This document shows, in pieces, positions 43,997 through 51,922 of a DNA stretch of 64,000 nucleotides. Where the stretch lies: positions 47,032 to 111,031 of the forward strand of contig DASVCL010000031.1 in NCBI GenBank assembly GCA_036381615.1, in the 5' to 3' direction. The notes beneath the pieces are model-generated. The model had not been told where the DNA came from, did not search any database, and was given only the letters and a program-made list of their open reading frames with translations. The DNA comes from CALANV01 sp036381615 (GTDB lineage: Bacteria; Pseudomonadota; Alphaproteobacteria; CACIAM-22H2). Both the position numbers and the translations under genes were made by a program. The stretch's first letter is position 1; each line of letters starts with the position of its first letter.

Positions 43997-44596
43997 TTAC
44001 GGCTGGAGCGGCTTGATCCAGAACGTGAGCGGCTTCGGCGTCTCCCGATCTTCGTCGATCTCCTTCCATTCGAAGGTCGTGACGAGATCGGGCTGCTTGA
44101 CGTAACCGCGCTTCGTCCAGAATTCGTCGAGCGGCACGTAATCCTTCGGGCGGCGCGGATGATCGGGCGGCCGGTCCACCGCGCAGAATGTCGCATAGCG
44201 GAAGCCGAGCGAACGGGCCCGTTCCTCGCGACGGGCAAAGAAGGCGACACCGATTCCTCGGCCGCGATATTCGGGCAGCAGCACGGACTCGCCAAAATAA
44301 TAGTACGCCGCCGGGTCGAGTCCCTTGGCCACGAATGGCCGCATGACCTCGTCGCCCGCGTTCGTCATCGGCAGCGCGGTCGAGGCGCCCACCGTGCGGG
44401 TCCCGTCGCGCGCGACGACGACCGTGCTTTCGGGCAGATCCAGGAACTTGCGCAGGTAGTTGCGTTCGTAGTCGAGGTCGCCGTCGTAGAGATAGGGAAA
44501 CGCGCGGAAAACCTCGATCCGCAGGCGCGCGACGTCGGCGATGGCCGGCTCGACCGCCCTGCCCGTCAACACTTCGATGGCTACTGCGCCCGTCAT
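43997..44596 (-). CDS. GNAT-family N-acetyltransferase
   Basis: A 199-aa acetyltransferase; the acetyl-CoA pyrophosphate loop is VLLPEYRGRGIGVAFF, with the core beta strands TVVVARDGTRTVGASTA before it. N-terminal residues RLRIEVFRAFPYLYDGDLDY and a following YLRKFLDL match the GNAT group typified by FRAFPYLY-containing proteins. The ATG at 44596 overlaps the stop codon of the NTF2-like gene (ATGA). It is the last gene of a four-gene CoA-related operon. Acceptor unknown. Confidence 0.84.
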   Translation of the reverse strand: MTGAVAIEVLTGRAVEPAIADVARLRIEVFRAFPYLYDGDLDYERNYLRKFLDLPESTVVVARDGTRTVGASTALPMTNAGDEVMRPFVAKGLDPAAYYYFGESVLLPEYRGRGIGVAFFARREERARSLGFRYATFCAVDRPPDHPRRPKDYVPLDEFWTKRGYVKQPDLVTTFEWKEIDEDRETPKPLTFWIKPLQP

Positions 44597-44997
44597 GCGA
44601 CCTGCTTGAGCCATTCCTTGACGCTGTAGTGGTTCGAGACGCGCGCGATTTTGCCGTCACGGACCTCGAAGAACGCGCCGACGCGCAGCGAATAGCTTTG
44701 CCCTCGCGCGGCCGGCAGGCCGTTATCGGTCGCCTGATACATCCCATCGACGAAGAACTCGGCGGCGGCGCGCGTTCCCGTCCGGTCCGTCATGACCACG
44801 AGATCCCGCACCCTCTCGCGGTAGCACCGATTCATGTACTCGAGAAAGCGTCGAAAGGCCGCCTTGCCGATCTCGCGTGCCCCTTCATTGATGTCATGGA
44901 CGACCTGATCGTCGAGAAGGGCGAGGAAGCCCTCGACGTCGCCGGCATTGAAGCGGTCGTAATAGGCCCGGATCAGGGCCTCCGTTTCGTTGCTCAT
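44593..44997 (-). CDS. NTF2-like / SnoaL-type ketosteroid-isomerase-fold protein
   Basis: A 134-aa single-domain protein of the NTF2-like fold: RAYYDRFNAGDVEGFLALLD, DVVHDINEGAREIGKAAFRR, then the VRVGAFFEVRDGKIARVSNH strand pair. It may bind a small ligand or act as an isomerase or dehydratase. It overlaps by four bases with the CaiB gene upstream and with the GNAT gene downstream, so it is tied to a CoA-dependent pathway. Function cannot be fixed. Confidence 0.78.
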   Translation of the reverse strand: MSNETEALIRAYYDRFNAGDVEGFLALLDDQVVHDINEGAREIGKAAFRRFLEYMNRCYRERVRDLVVMTDRTGTRAAAEFFVDGMYQATDNGLPAARGQSYSLRVGAFFEVRDGKIARVSNHYSVKEWLKQVA

Positions 44998-46226
44998 GGG
45001 TCCTTTTGTCGCTCCATTACGGCAATTGCGCCCTCGCGGACGAGGCGATGGATGTCATCGTCCCCGTACCCCAGCGACCGCAGTACTTCCTCCGTGTGTT
45101 CGCCGAAAACAGGGGCCGGCCGGCGGACGCCGCCAGGCGTGGCCGAGAATTTCACCGGCGCGCCGATCGTCTTCACGTCACCAAGCCGGCTGTGTCGGGT
45201 CGTGACCACCATGTCGCGAGCGCGGGTCTGCGGATCCGCGTGCATCTCGGCAATGGACAGCACCGGTCCGGCCGGCACGCCGGCCGCATCCAGGCAGGAC
45301 AGCCACGCCGCGGTCGTCCGCGTGCGCAGCTTCACCGACAGAAGATCGACGAGCACGGAGAGATTGGCCATCCGGTCGGCATTCGTCTTGAAACGGGGAT
45401 CGGCCTTCAGCTCCGGCGCGCCGACGGCATCGACGAACCGTTCCCAGTTGGCCTGGTTGGCGGCGCCGACATTGATCCATCCGTCCGCCGTCGGGAATGC
45501 CTGATAGGGCGCATTGAGCGGATGCGCCGAGCCGAGCGGCCCCGGCGAGATTCCCGTCGCGAAGCAGATCGCCGACTGCCAATAGGTATGGACGATCCCG
45601 GCCTCGAACAGCGACGTGTCGACCATCTGTCCCTGCCCCGTCTTGAGGCGATGGACATAGGCGGCGAGCACGCCCATCGCCGCAAGAATTCCGGCCGTGA
45701 TATCGGTGACCGGCGCGCCGACTTTGACCGGCGGCCGGCCCGGACCTTCGCCGGTGATGCTCATGAGCCCGCTCATGCCCTGCGCGATCAGGTCGAATCC
45801 GCCGCGGTCGGCATAGGGGCCGGTACGGCCGAAGCCCGACACGGCGCAGTAGATCAGGCCGGGGTTCGTGCGGCTGAGTTCCTCATACCCCAGTCCCAGT
45901 CGTTCCATCGTCCCGCGCCGATGATTCTCGATCAGCACGTCGGCATCGCGCAGGAGGCGGCGCAGCACTTCGACGCCGCCCGGCGTCTTGAGGTTCACCG
46001 CGATGCCCCGCTTGTTGCGGTTCATCATCAGGAAGGCGGCGGACTCGCCATCGACCTTCGGCGGCACCATCCGGCGCGTGTCGTCGCCGCCCGGCATCTT
46101 CTCGACCTTCACGACGTCGGCGCCGAGATCGGCCAGCATCAGGCCGCAGACCGGCCCCGCCATGATGTGCGCAAGTTCGACGACCTTGAGCCCGGCGAGC
46201 GGGCCTGCCGGATGGGCTGCGTTCAT
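44994..46226 (-). CDS. CaiB/BaiF family CoA transferase (cluster 2)
   Basis: A 410-aa class III CoA transferase. It starts ATG with the pattern LAGLKVVELAHIMAGPVCGL. The nucleophile lies in VKVGAPVTDITAGILAAMG. NKRGIAVNLKTPGG, VLIENHRRGTMERLG and the DLIAQGMSGLMSITG block are standard for this family. It follows the ECH-like gene with a TGATG overlap. It is a different subtype from the CaiB of cluster 1 and probably acts on a different acid. The substrate is unknown. Confidence 0.9.
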   Translation of the reverse strand: MNAAHPAGPLAGLKVVELAHIMAGPVCGLMLADLGADVVKVEKMPGGDDTRRMVPPKVDGESAAFLMMNRNKRGIAVNLKTPGGVEVLRRLLRDADVLIENHRRGTMERLGLGYEELSRTNPGLIYCAVSGFGRTGPYADRGGFDLIAQGMSGLMSITGEGPGRPPVKVGAPVTDITAGILAAMGVLAAYVHRLKTGQGQMVDTSLFEAGIVHTYWQSAICFATGISPGPLGSAHPLNAPYQAFPTADGWINVGAANQANWERFVDAVGAPELKADPRFKTNADRMANLSVLVDLLSVKLRTRTTAAWLSCLDAAGVPAGPVLSIAEMHADPQTRARDMVVTTRHSRLGDVKTIGAPVKFSATPGGVRRPAPVFGEHTEEVLRSLGYGDDDIHRLVREGAIAVMERQKDP

Positions 46227-47029
46227 CAGCGTCCCTTGAACTCAGGCTTCTTCTTGTCGAGAAACGCTTTCACGCCGATGCGGAAGTCCTCGGTGTCGTA
46301 GCAGGCATAATTCTCGTCGGTGTCGGCGCGGGTGAGCGGCGTGCCCTCCTCGAGCCGGCGGATGAAGCGCTTGTGCCAGCGGTTGACCAGCGGAGCGCCG
46401 CTTGCGATTCGAGCCGCCGTGGCATAGGCCTCCGCCTCGACCTCGTCGTCGGGAACGACGCGGGTCACGAGCCCCTTGGCATAGGCCTCGTCGGCGCCCA
46501 TGATCCGACCCTCGAGCAGGATCTCCAGCGTCGTCGCGCGTCCGACCAGCGCCAGCAGGGCCTTGAGCTCCGGATACGCGATCGTCAGACCCAGACGATT
46601 GATCGGCACGCCGAAACGGCTCGACGTACCGCAGATGCGAAGATCGCACATGGCGGCGAGCTCCAACCCCCCGCCGACGCAGGCGCCCCGGATCAGTGCG
46701 ACGGTCGGATGCGGACAGTCGAGAATCCCGGTCGTCGCACGGTTGACCCATTTGTCGTAGGCCTCGGCTTCCGCCGAACTTGCCCGCTCGCGCGCAAACT
46801 CGGATATGTCCGCGCCCGCCGCGAAGGCCTGGTTGCCGGCACCGCGGATGACGATGCAACGCACCGTCCGGTCGCCTCCCAGCTCCTCCATCACATCCCC
46901 GAAACGCTTCCAGGCCGGAAGATTGAGGGCGTTGAATTTGTGAGGCCTGTTCAGCGTGACCGTGACGATCGCGCCTTCACGGCTCACGAGGACGGATTCA
47001 CCCGCCTCTGCGGTAGCGGCGTCGGTCAT
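46226..47029 (-). CDS. Enoyl-CoA hydratase/isomerase family protein
   Basis: A 267-aa crotonase-fold protein, first gene of the ECH-CaiB-NTF2-GNAT operon. The oxyanion-hole motif FAAGADISEF and the GGGLELAAMCDLRI block are present, so CoA thioester binding is likely. The first catalytic Glu position (GGLELA) is kept, but the second (the Glu in the usual FGxPExxLG) reads FGVPINRLG, which suggests isomerase or lyase activity rather than water addition. Family assignment is safe; reaction is not. Confidence 0.87.
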   Translation of the reverse strand: MTDAATAEAGESVLVSREGAIVTVTLNRPHKFNALNLPAWKRFGDVMEELGGDRTVRCIVIRGAGNQAFAAGADISEFARERASSAEAEAYDKWVNRATTGILDCPHPTVALIRGACVGGGLELAAMCDLRICGTSSRFGVPINRLGLTIAYPELKALLALVGRATTLEILLEGRIMGADEAYAKGLVTRVVPDDEVEAEAYATAARIASGAPLVNRWHKRFIRRLEEGTPLTRADTDENYACYDTEDFRIGVKAFLDKKKPEFKGR

Positions 47030-47173
47030 AATGCTCCTTCGGACGTGACGGACCTTGGCCCAGGATCTTCGCTTTACCGGTCAAGACGCGGCCGGTCAAT
47101 CCATGTGCGCTTGACAGTCGCGCCTGGGTCGCGTGCGATCATGCCCGCAAGTATTGAGTGATCTCGGGTAACG

Positions 47174-47665
47174 ATGCTTCGCGTGCTTTTGATTCTGGGC
47201 GTGATCCTGGGGACAGCGAGCCCCCTGCCGGGCCGGACCGCCGAGTTCGACCAGGGCGCCACGGCTTATCTGCGCGGCGATTTCGCCGATGCGCTGGCCA
47301 TCTGGCAACCGCTTGCTGAGGCTGGCGACGCACGGAGTCAGTTCAATGTCGGCCTGCTCCACGAGCGGGGTCAGGGCGTGCCGCAGAGCGACGACGAGGC
47401 TGCGCGCTGGTACCTTCGCGCAGCCAACCAGGGTTACCCGCCGGCCCAGCATCGCCTCGGCCAGATGCTCGCCGAGGGACGCAGCACCGGTGCCGATCCG
47501 ATGGCGGCCTATTTCTGGCTTACGCTCGCCGAGCGCGCCCACGGCGCAGGCGGCACGTCGCGCTGGATCGCGATGCAGCGCGAGGCCGTGCGCCGCAAGC
47601 TGTCGCCCGAGCAGCTCGCCGAAGCCGACGCCGCGATTCTCGTCTGGCGACCGGTCCGGGAATAG
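47174..47665 (+). CDS. Exported Sel1-like repeat protein
   Basis: A 163-aa protein with signal peptide (1-22) and about three Sel1-type TPR repeats: AYLRGDFADALAIWQPLAEA, DARSQFNVGLLHERGQGVPQ, and ARWYLRAANQGYPPAQHRLG, plus an incomplete last one. Sel1 repeat proteins act as protein-protein adaptors in the envelope. It stands alone between two minus-strand groups. The C-terminus contains a charged helix ending ILVWRPVRE. Partners unknown. Confidence 0.86.
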   Translation: MLRVLLILGVILGTASPLPGRTAEFDQGATAYLRGDFADALAIWQPLAEAGDARSQFNVGLLHERGQGVPQSDDEAARWYLRAANQGYPPAQHRLGQMLAEGRSTGADPMAAYFWLTLAERAHGAGGTSRWIAMQREAVRRKLSPEQLAEADAAILVWRPVRE

Positions 47666-47674
47666 CGGCGCCGC

Positions 47675-48958
47675 TTACCGGTAGAAGTACTCGACCGGCA
47701 GCAGCGGTATCGCCGGCACGTAGGTGCATAGCAGCAGCACGGCAAGCAGCACGCCGACGAACCAGACGTTCACGCGCGTGACCTGCCAGATGTCGGCCTT
47801 GGCAATCGCACATGCCGTCATCAGAACGCTGGCGACCGGCGGCGTCTGCTGACCGATGCCGAGATTGATCGTGACGATCAGGCCGAAATGCACCGGGTCG
47901 ATGCCGACCGAGTTCACCAGCGGCATCACCACGGGCACGGTCAGGATAATGGCTGCGGCCGAATGCAGGAACAGACCGAGGATCAGGAACAGGACGTTGA
48001 GAAGCGCCAGCACGACCCACTTGTTGGTCGTGATCTCCGCGATGGCGGCGGCCAGCTGTTGCGGCGCCTGCGCCTCGGTCAGATAGGTCCCGACGAGCGT
48101 CGACGTGCCGACGAGAAGCATGACGACGGCCGTCTGAACGCCGCCCTCGATGATCGCCTCCTTCAGTTGCCGGAGGTCGAGTTCCCGATAGATGAACAGG
48201 CCGACGACCAGAGCCGCGAGGACCGCCATGGCCGCCCCCTCGGTCGCAGTGACGATGCCGCCGAAGATCGTGCCCAGGATGACCACGGGAAGGATGAAGG
48301 CCCAGGCCGCCTCCTTGAACGTCTTCCAGATGTGCGGCAGATCGAACGCCCGCTCGACCGGCAGGTTGTAGATGCGCGCGAACCGATAGGCCATCAGCAT
48401 CAGGCCCAGACCGCCGATGATTCCGGGAATGATCCCCGCCACAAACAGCTGCACGACGGACGTGTCGGCCATCACCGCATAGAGGATCATCGGGATCGAC
48501 GGCGGGATGATGACGGCGAGCGTCGCCGAGGACGAGATGACCGAGGTCGCCAGCGGCGTCGGATAGCCCCTGCGCTTCATCGCCGGAATCAGGATCGAAC
48601 CCAGCGCCGCCACGTCGGCAACGGCCGAACCCGATATTTCCGCGAAGAACAGCGACGCGCCGATCGACACCATCGCCAGGCCGCCGCGGATGAAACCGAG
48701 CAATGCGGTCGCGAAGGCGACCAGCCGGCGCGAAATGCCGGAGGCGTTCATGACCGCACCCGCCAGGATGAACAGCGGAATCGCGATCAACGGGAAGTTG
48801 GTGGCGCCGTTGTACATGCCGACCGCCACGTTGGGCAGCATCTCGACGCCTTGGGTCAGGAGAATGGCGCCCACGGCCACGATGCCGAGTCCGACCGCGA
48901 TGGGCACGTTGATCAGCGTGATGGCGAGCAGCGCAAGGAAGATGAGGAGGATGGCCAT
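47675..48958 (-). CDS. dctM: TRAP transporter large permease DctM (operon 2)
   Basis: A 427-aa inner-membrane permease with twelve hydrophobic segments. Blocks are FPLIAIPLFILAGAVMNASG, AEISGSAVADVAALGSILIP, IIPPSIPMILYAVMADTSVV and LGIGQQTPPVASVLMTACAI. The ATG at 48958 is preceded by the dctQ stop, 8 bp away, and matches the N-terminus of the family better than an earlier TTG/GTG frame. It differs clearly in sequence from dctM of operon 1. Confidence 0.95.
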   Translation of the reverse strand: MAILLIFLALLAITLINVPIAVGLGIVAVGAILLTQGVEMLPNVAVGMYNGATNFPLIAIPLFILAGAVMNASGISRRLVAFATALLGFIRGGLAMVSIGASLFFAEISGSAVADVAALGSILIPAMKRRGYPTPLATSVISSSATLAVIIPPSIPMILYAVMADTSVVQLFVAGIIPGIIGGLGLMLMAYRFARIYNLPVERAFDLPHIWKTFKEAAWAFILPVVILGTIFGGIVTATEGAAMAVLAALVVGLFIYRELDLRQLKEAIIEGGVQTAVVMLLVGTSTLVGTYLTEAQAPQQLAAAIAEITTNKWVVLALLNVLFLILGLFLHSAAAIILTVPVVMPLVNSVGIDPVHFGLIVTINLGIGQQTPPVASVLMTACAIAKADIWQVTRVNVWFVGVLLAVLLLCTYVPAIPLLPVEYFYR

Positions 48959-48966
48959 GGGACCGC

Positions 48967-49503
48967 TTACTCCGTCGACGCCATTTCGGAACCCAACCCC
49001 TTGCGATCGGCATCGGGATGACCGGTGTCGCCGGCCATGGTCTTGCGCCACGCGTCAGGCATGCTGAGCACCTGAGCGATGATGAAGAGCACCGCGCCGA
49101 TCGGGATGACGGATTGGGCAAGCTGCTCGGGCACCTCGGGCAGACTTACCAATGTCGAGCCTTCGAGGATGACGAGCACCTCGTAGCCAATCCATGCCGT
49201 CAATGCGAAGAAGCCGATGACGAGAATTTCGGCCGCGGCGAACATTACCACCCGCCACGCGGGTGGAACCATGCGGATGATTTCCGGAACGCCGATATGC
49301 GACCGCTTGAGGGCGGCGAGTGCTGCGCCGTAGTAGGTTAGCCAGGCGAGCGTGATCGCGGCGACTTCGTCGTACCAGACGAGCGCCGCTCCGGCGCTGC
49401 GATAGGCGATTCCCAGCAGCACGACGATCGAAAGGCCGACCATCAATATGATGACGATGGCCTCAAGCAGTCGTTCGTAGGCGGATTTCACTTGTTCGAA
49501 CAC
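48967..49503 (-). CDS. dctQ: TRAP transporter small permease DctQ (operon 2)
   Basis: A 178-aa four-helix membrane protein starting at GTG 49503, preceded by the site GGGGGAG. It has the small-permease features LEAIVIILMVGLSIVVLLGI, YDEVAAITLAWLTYYGAALA and SHIGVPEII. It overlaps no gene. A long hairpin lies between it and dctP. Confidence 0.9.
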   Translation of the reverse strand: MFEQVKSAYERLLEAIVIILMVGLSIVVLLGIAYRSAGAALVWYDEVAAITLAWLTYYGAALAALKRSHIGVPEIIRMVPPAWRVVMFAAAEILVIGFFALTAWIGYEVLVILEGSTLVSLPEVPEQLAQSVIPIGAVLFIIAQVLSMPDAWRKTMAGDTGHPDADRKGLGSEMASTE

Positions 49504-49523
49504 GATACTCCCCCGGCTGTGCG

Positions 49524-49562
49524 GCCGGCGGCCGGATCGATAATGACGGTCCGGCCGCCGGC
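49524..49562 (-). promoter_or_regulatory. Perfect 13-bp hairpin between dctP and dctQ (operon 2)
   Basis: Inverted repeat GCCGGCGGCCGGA (49524-49536) / TCCGGCCGCCGGC (49550-49562) with a 13-nt loop, in the 90-bp gap between dctP (stop 49594) and dctQ (start 49503). The dctQ ribosome-binding site is left free. There is no T run, so it is more likely an mRNA-stabilising or partial-termination element that favours dctP over dctQM. Confidence 0.6.
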
Positions 49563-49593
49563 GGAACAGCTGATCGCCCCAGTCGAGAACGGC

Positions 49594-50586
49594 TTAGGAC
49601 GACGCCCCGAGCGCCAGCGCCTTATCGATCAGCGGCTTCGCTGCCGGAACTTCCTTCGCGAACTCCTCGTAGATCGGCTTGCTCGCATTGATGAAGGCGT
49701 TCTTGTCGGCCTCGTTCACCTCCATGCCCGCGGCTTTGAGTTTCTCGAGCAACGCCTTCTCCTCACGCGCAGCCACGTCGTAGACGAAGGCCTGCGTCTC
49801 CCGCGCCGTCTGCTCGAGGATCTTGCGCACGTCCTCGGGCAGGCTGTTGAACTTGCGCGCCCCGACCGTCACGTAGGCGGGCGTATAGACGTGGCCCGTC
49901 AGCGACAGATATTTCTGCACCTCCTGGAATTTTGCGCTGTAGATCTGCGTGAACGGATTCTCCTGGCCGTCCATCACGCCGGTCTGAAGCGCGACGAACA
50001 CTTCCGAAAACTTCATCGGGCTCGGGTTGGCGCCGTAGGCCTGGAACATCTTCACGCGCCACTTGCCCTCAGGCACGCGCAGCTTGATGCCCTTGAGGTC
50101 CGCCGGCTCCTTGATCGGGTGCTTGCTGTTGGTGATGTGGCGGAACCCGTTTTCCCAGACGGCGAGAATCTTGAGTCCCTTCGCTTCGGCGGCCGGCGCA
50201 AGTGACGGCCAGAAGACCTCCTTCTCGATCCGTCCCATGTGCGCACGATCTTTGACCAGATACGGCATCTCGAATATGCCGAAGACGTCGACTTCGGACG
50301 ACATCACTGTCGACGGCAGCGCGAAGTCGACCGTCCCGAGCTTCAGTTTCTGGATGAGCTCCTTGTCGCCGCCGAGCTGGCTCGATCCGAACACCAGAAC
50401 CTTACCCTTGTCGCCAAGCCTGGCATTTGCGCGCTTCGCGAACTCCTCCGCCGATTGCGCGAAGAGTGAGCCCGGCTCGCCGACATGGCCGAACTTGAGT
50501 TCAAGCCCCTGGGCGTGGGCCGCACCACCCGCAAAGCCGAAGAGCGTAACCGCCGCGGCGCCCACCAGTACTGCAAGTCTAGACAT
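49594..50586 (-). CDS. dctP: TRAP solute-binding protein DctP (operon 2)
   Basis: A 330-aa periplasmic receptor with signal peptide (residues 1-25, cleavage near AHAQ). Motifs are LELKFGHVGEPGSLFAQSAE, GDKGKVLVFGSSQLGGDKEL and the ligand-arginine block LKGIKLRVPEGKWRVKMFQA, followed by FVALQTGVMDGQENPFTQIY. DctP-type proteins bind carboxylates, so a carboxylate ligand is probable. ATG at 50586. The upstream side holds a decayed LysR regulator gene on the same strand. Confidence 0.94.
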   Translation of the reverse strand: MSRLAVLVGAAAVTLFGFAGGAAHAQGLELKFGHVGEPGSLFAQSAEEFAKRANARLGDKGKVLVFGSSQLGGDKELIQKLKLGTVDFALPSTVMSSEVDVFGIFEMPYLVKDRAHMGRIEKEVFWPSLAPAAEAKGLKILAVWENGFRHITNSKHPIKEPADLKGIKLRVPEGKWRVKMFQAYGANPSPMKFSEVFVALQTGVMDGQENPFTQIYSAKFQEVQKYLSLTGHVYTPAYVTVGARKFNSLPEDVRKILEQTARETQAFVYDVAAREEKALLEKLKAAGMEVNEADKNAFINASKPIYEEFAKEVPAAKPLIDKALALGASS

Positions 50587-50633
50587 GGCGTCCTCCTTCA
50601 GGATCGGTTTGGTTGGATTCTTGCTATTTTGGG

Positions 50634-51070
50634 TTACCATAGTGCTGTCATCGTCCACGCGTGGCAAGCCGATCCTGCGGCCGGCCGATAGCACCGTGGC
50701 GCGGGATTCCGTGGCGGCTCGAGCCCGGCGCGCGCTGCGAGGAGTTCGACGAACAGCCGAACCTTGGTCGTGAACCGGTGCGTCTGCGGATAGATCGCCG
50801 CGATCCGCAAGAAGCGGCGCCTGCCATTCGGGCTGCAGCGGTACGAGAATCCCGTTTCTCCACTCGCATTCGATCAGCAGCGTGCGCAGAACCGCTATTC
50901 CATTTGCCGGCGACACCGGCGTCGCGGAGCCGTACCCGCCGCGTGCTGCGTTGGAACGGCCAGGTGTCCGGATGCGCGATTCGCCTGGTGACCACGGACT
51001 TGGAGCACCGGCGCTGCCGCGCCGCCCCGGACAAGCTGCCCGTTTCGGCGGTCCGCACGAATACCTTCAT
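50634..51070 (-). pseudogene. Decayed LysR-type regulator (HTH and C-terminal ends only)
   Basis: A 437-bp remnant. From the ATG at 51070 the frame reads KVFVRTAETGSLSGAARQ, SKSVVTRRIA and FQRSTRRVRLRDAG: the LysR winged-helix start, with a short deletion. It then jumps to NGIAVLRTLLIECEWRNGIL in a second frame, and then to RIAAIYPQTHRFTTKVRLFV and ELLAARAGLEPP in a third frame, which is the usual C-terminus of LysR family proteins, ending at a TAA at 50634. About 150 residues of the effector domain are missing and two frameshifts are present. It lies upstream of the operon 2 TRAP genes on the same strand. Confidence 0.75.
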
Positions 51071-51210
51071 GCTGCGGGATGATCCGTCACCTCGTTCATT
51101 GTTCGTGAATCGCGAATGGATTGATCCCGCCTTGGGCAATCCTCCCAAGGGCGAGGACGCGCTAAATTCTCTCGTCGCGACAAACGAAACCATCCGAAGG
51201 ACCGACCGCC

Positions 51211-51909
51211 ATGATCAGCCGACGCCCTGCCGACGCACGCGGCCGAACTCGCATCGACTGGCTCGACAGCCGGCATACGTTCTCCTTCGCCGACTATTTC
51301 GATGAGGCCCATATGGGCTTCGGCAGCCTGCGCGTGATCAACGAGGATCGGGTGGCCCCGGGTGCCGGGTTTCCGATGCACGGCCACCGTGACATGGAAA
51401 TCATCAGCTACGTCCTGTCGGGCGCCCTCGAGCATAAGGACAGCCTGGGCACCGGGTCGATCATTCGCCCCGGCGAGATCCAGCGGATGAGCGCCGGTAC
51501 CGGCATCCGCCACAGCGAGTACAATCCGTCGCCGGCCGAACCTGTTCATTTCCTGCAGATCTGGATCGTTCCCGAGCGTGCCGGGCTCCAGCCGAGCTAT
51601 GAGCAGACGGCGACCCGCCTCGCCGACACGCCGGGAAAGCTCCGCCTCATCGGGGCGCGCGACGGCGGTGACGGCGCGGTCACCATCCATCAGGACGTGA
51701 ACGTCCATGCGGGCATCCTGCGGCCCGGCGATATCGTCGACTATGCGCCGCCGGCCGGCCGGCGTACCTGGGTCCAGGTCGCGCGCGGATCGATCGACCT
51801 CAACGGCCAGAAGCTCGCGCAGGGCGACGGGGCCGCGGTCATCGACGAGCCGCGGCTGCGCCTCACGGCGACGGGCGACGCGGAGGTCATCCTCTTCGAC
51901 CTGGCCTAG
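51211..51909 (+). CDS. Pirin family protein
   Basis: A 232-aa bicupin. The N-terminal cupin has the metal motif HGHRDMEIISYVLSGALEHK with the later RMSAGTGIRHSEYN, and the second domain (from about 140) has INVHAG-like VNVHAGILRPGDIVDYAPPA. Bacterial pirins can act as quercetinases or regulators. Start ATG at 51211 after GAAGGACCGACCGCC. The neighbouring LysR fossil is divergent; the 140 bp between them show no obvious operator. Confidence 0.9.
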   Translation: MISRRPADARGRTRIDWLDSRHTFSFADYFDEAHMGFGSLRVINEDRVAPGAGFPMHGHRDMEIISYVLSGALEHKDSLGTGSIIRPGEIQRMSAGTGIRHSEYNPSPAEPVHFLQIWIVPERAGLQPSYEQTATRLADTPGKLRLIGARDGGDGAVTIHQDVNVHAGILRPGDIVDYAPPAGRRTWVQVARGSIDLNGQKLAQGDGAAVIDEPRLRLTATGDAEVILFDLA

Positions 51910-51922
51910 GGACGTATATCGC

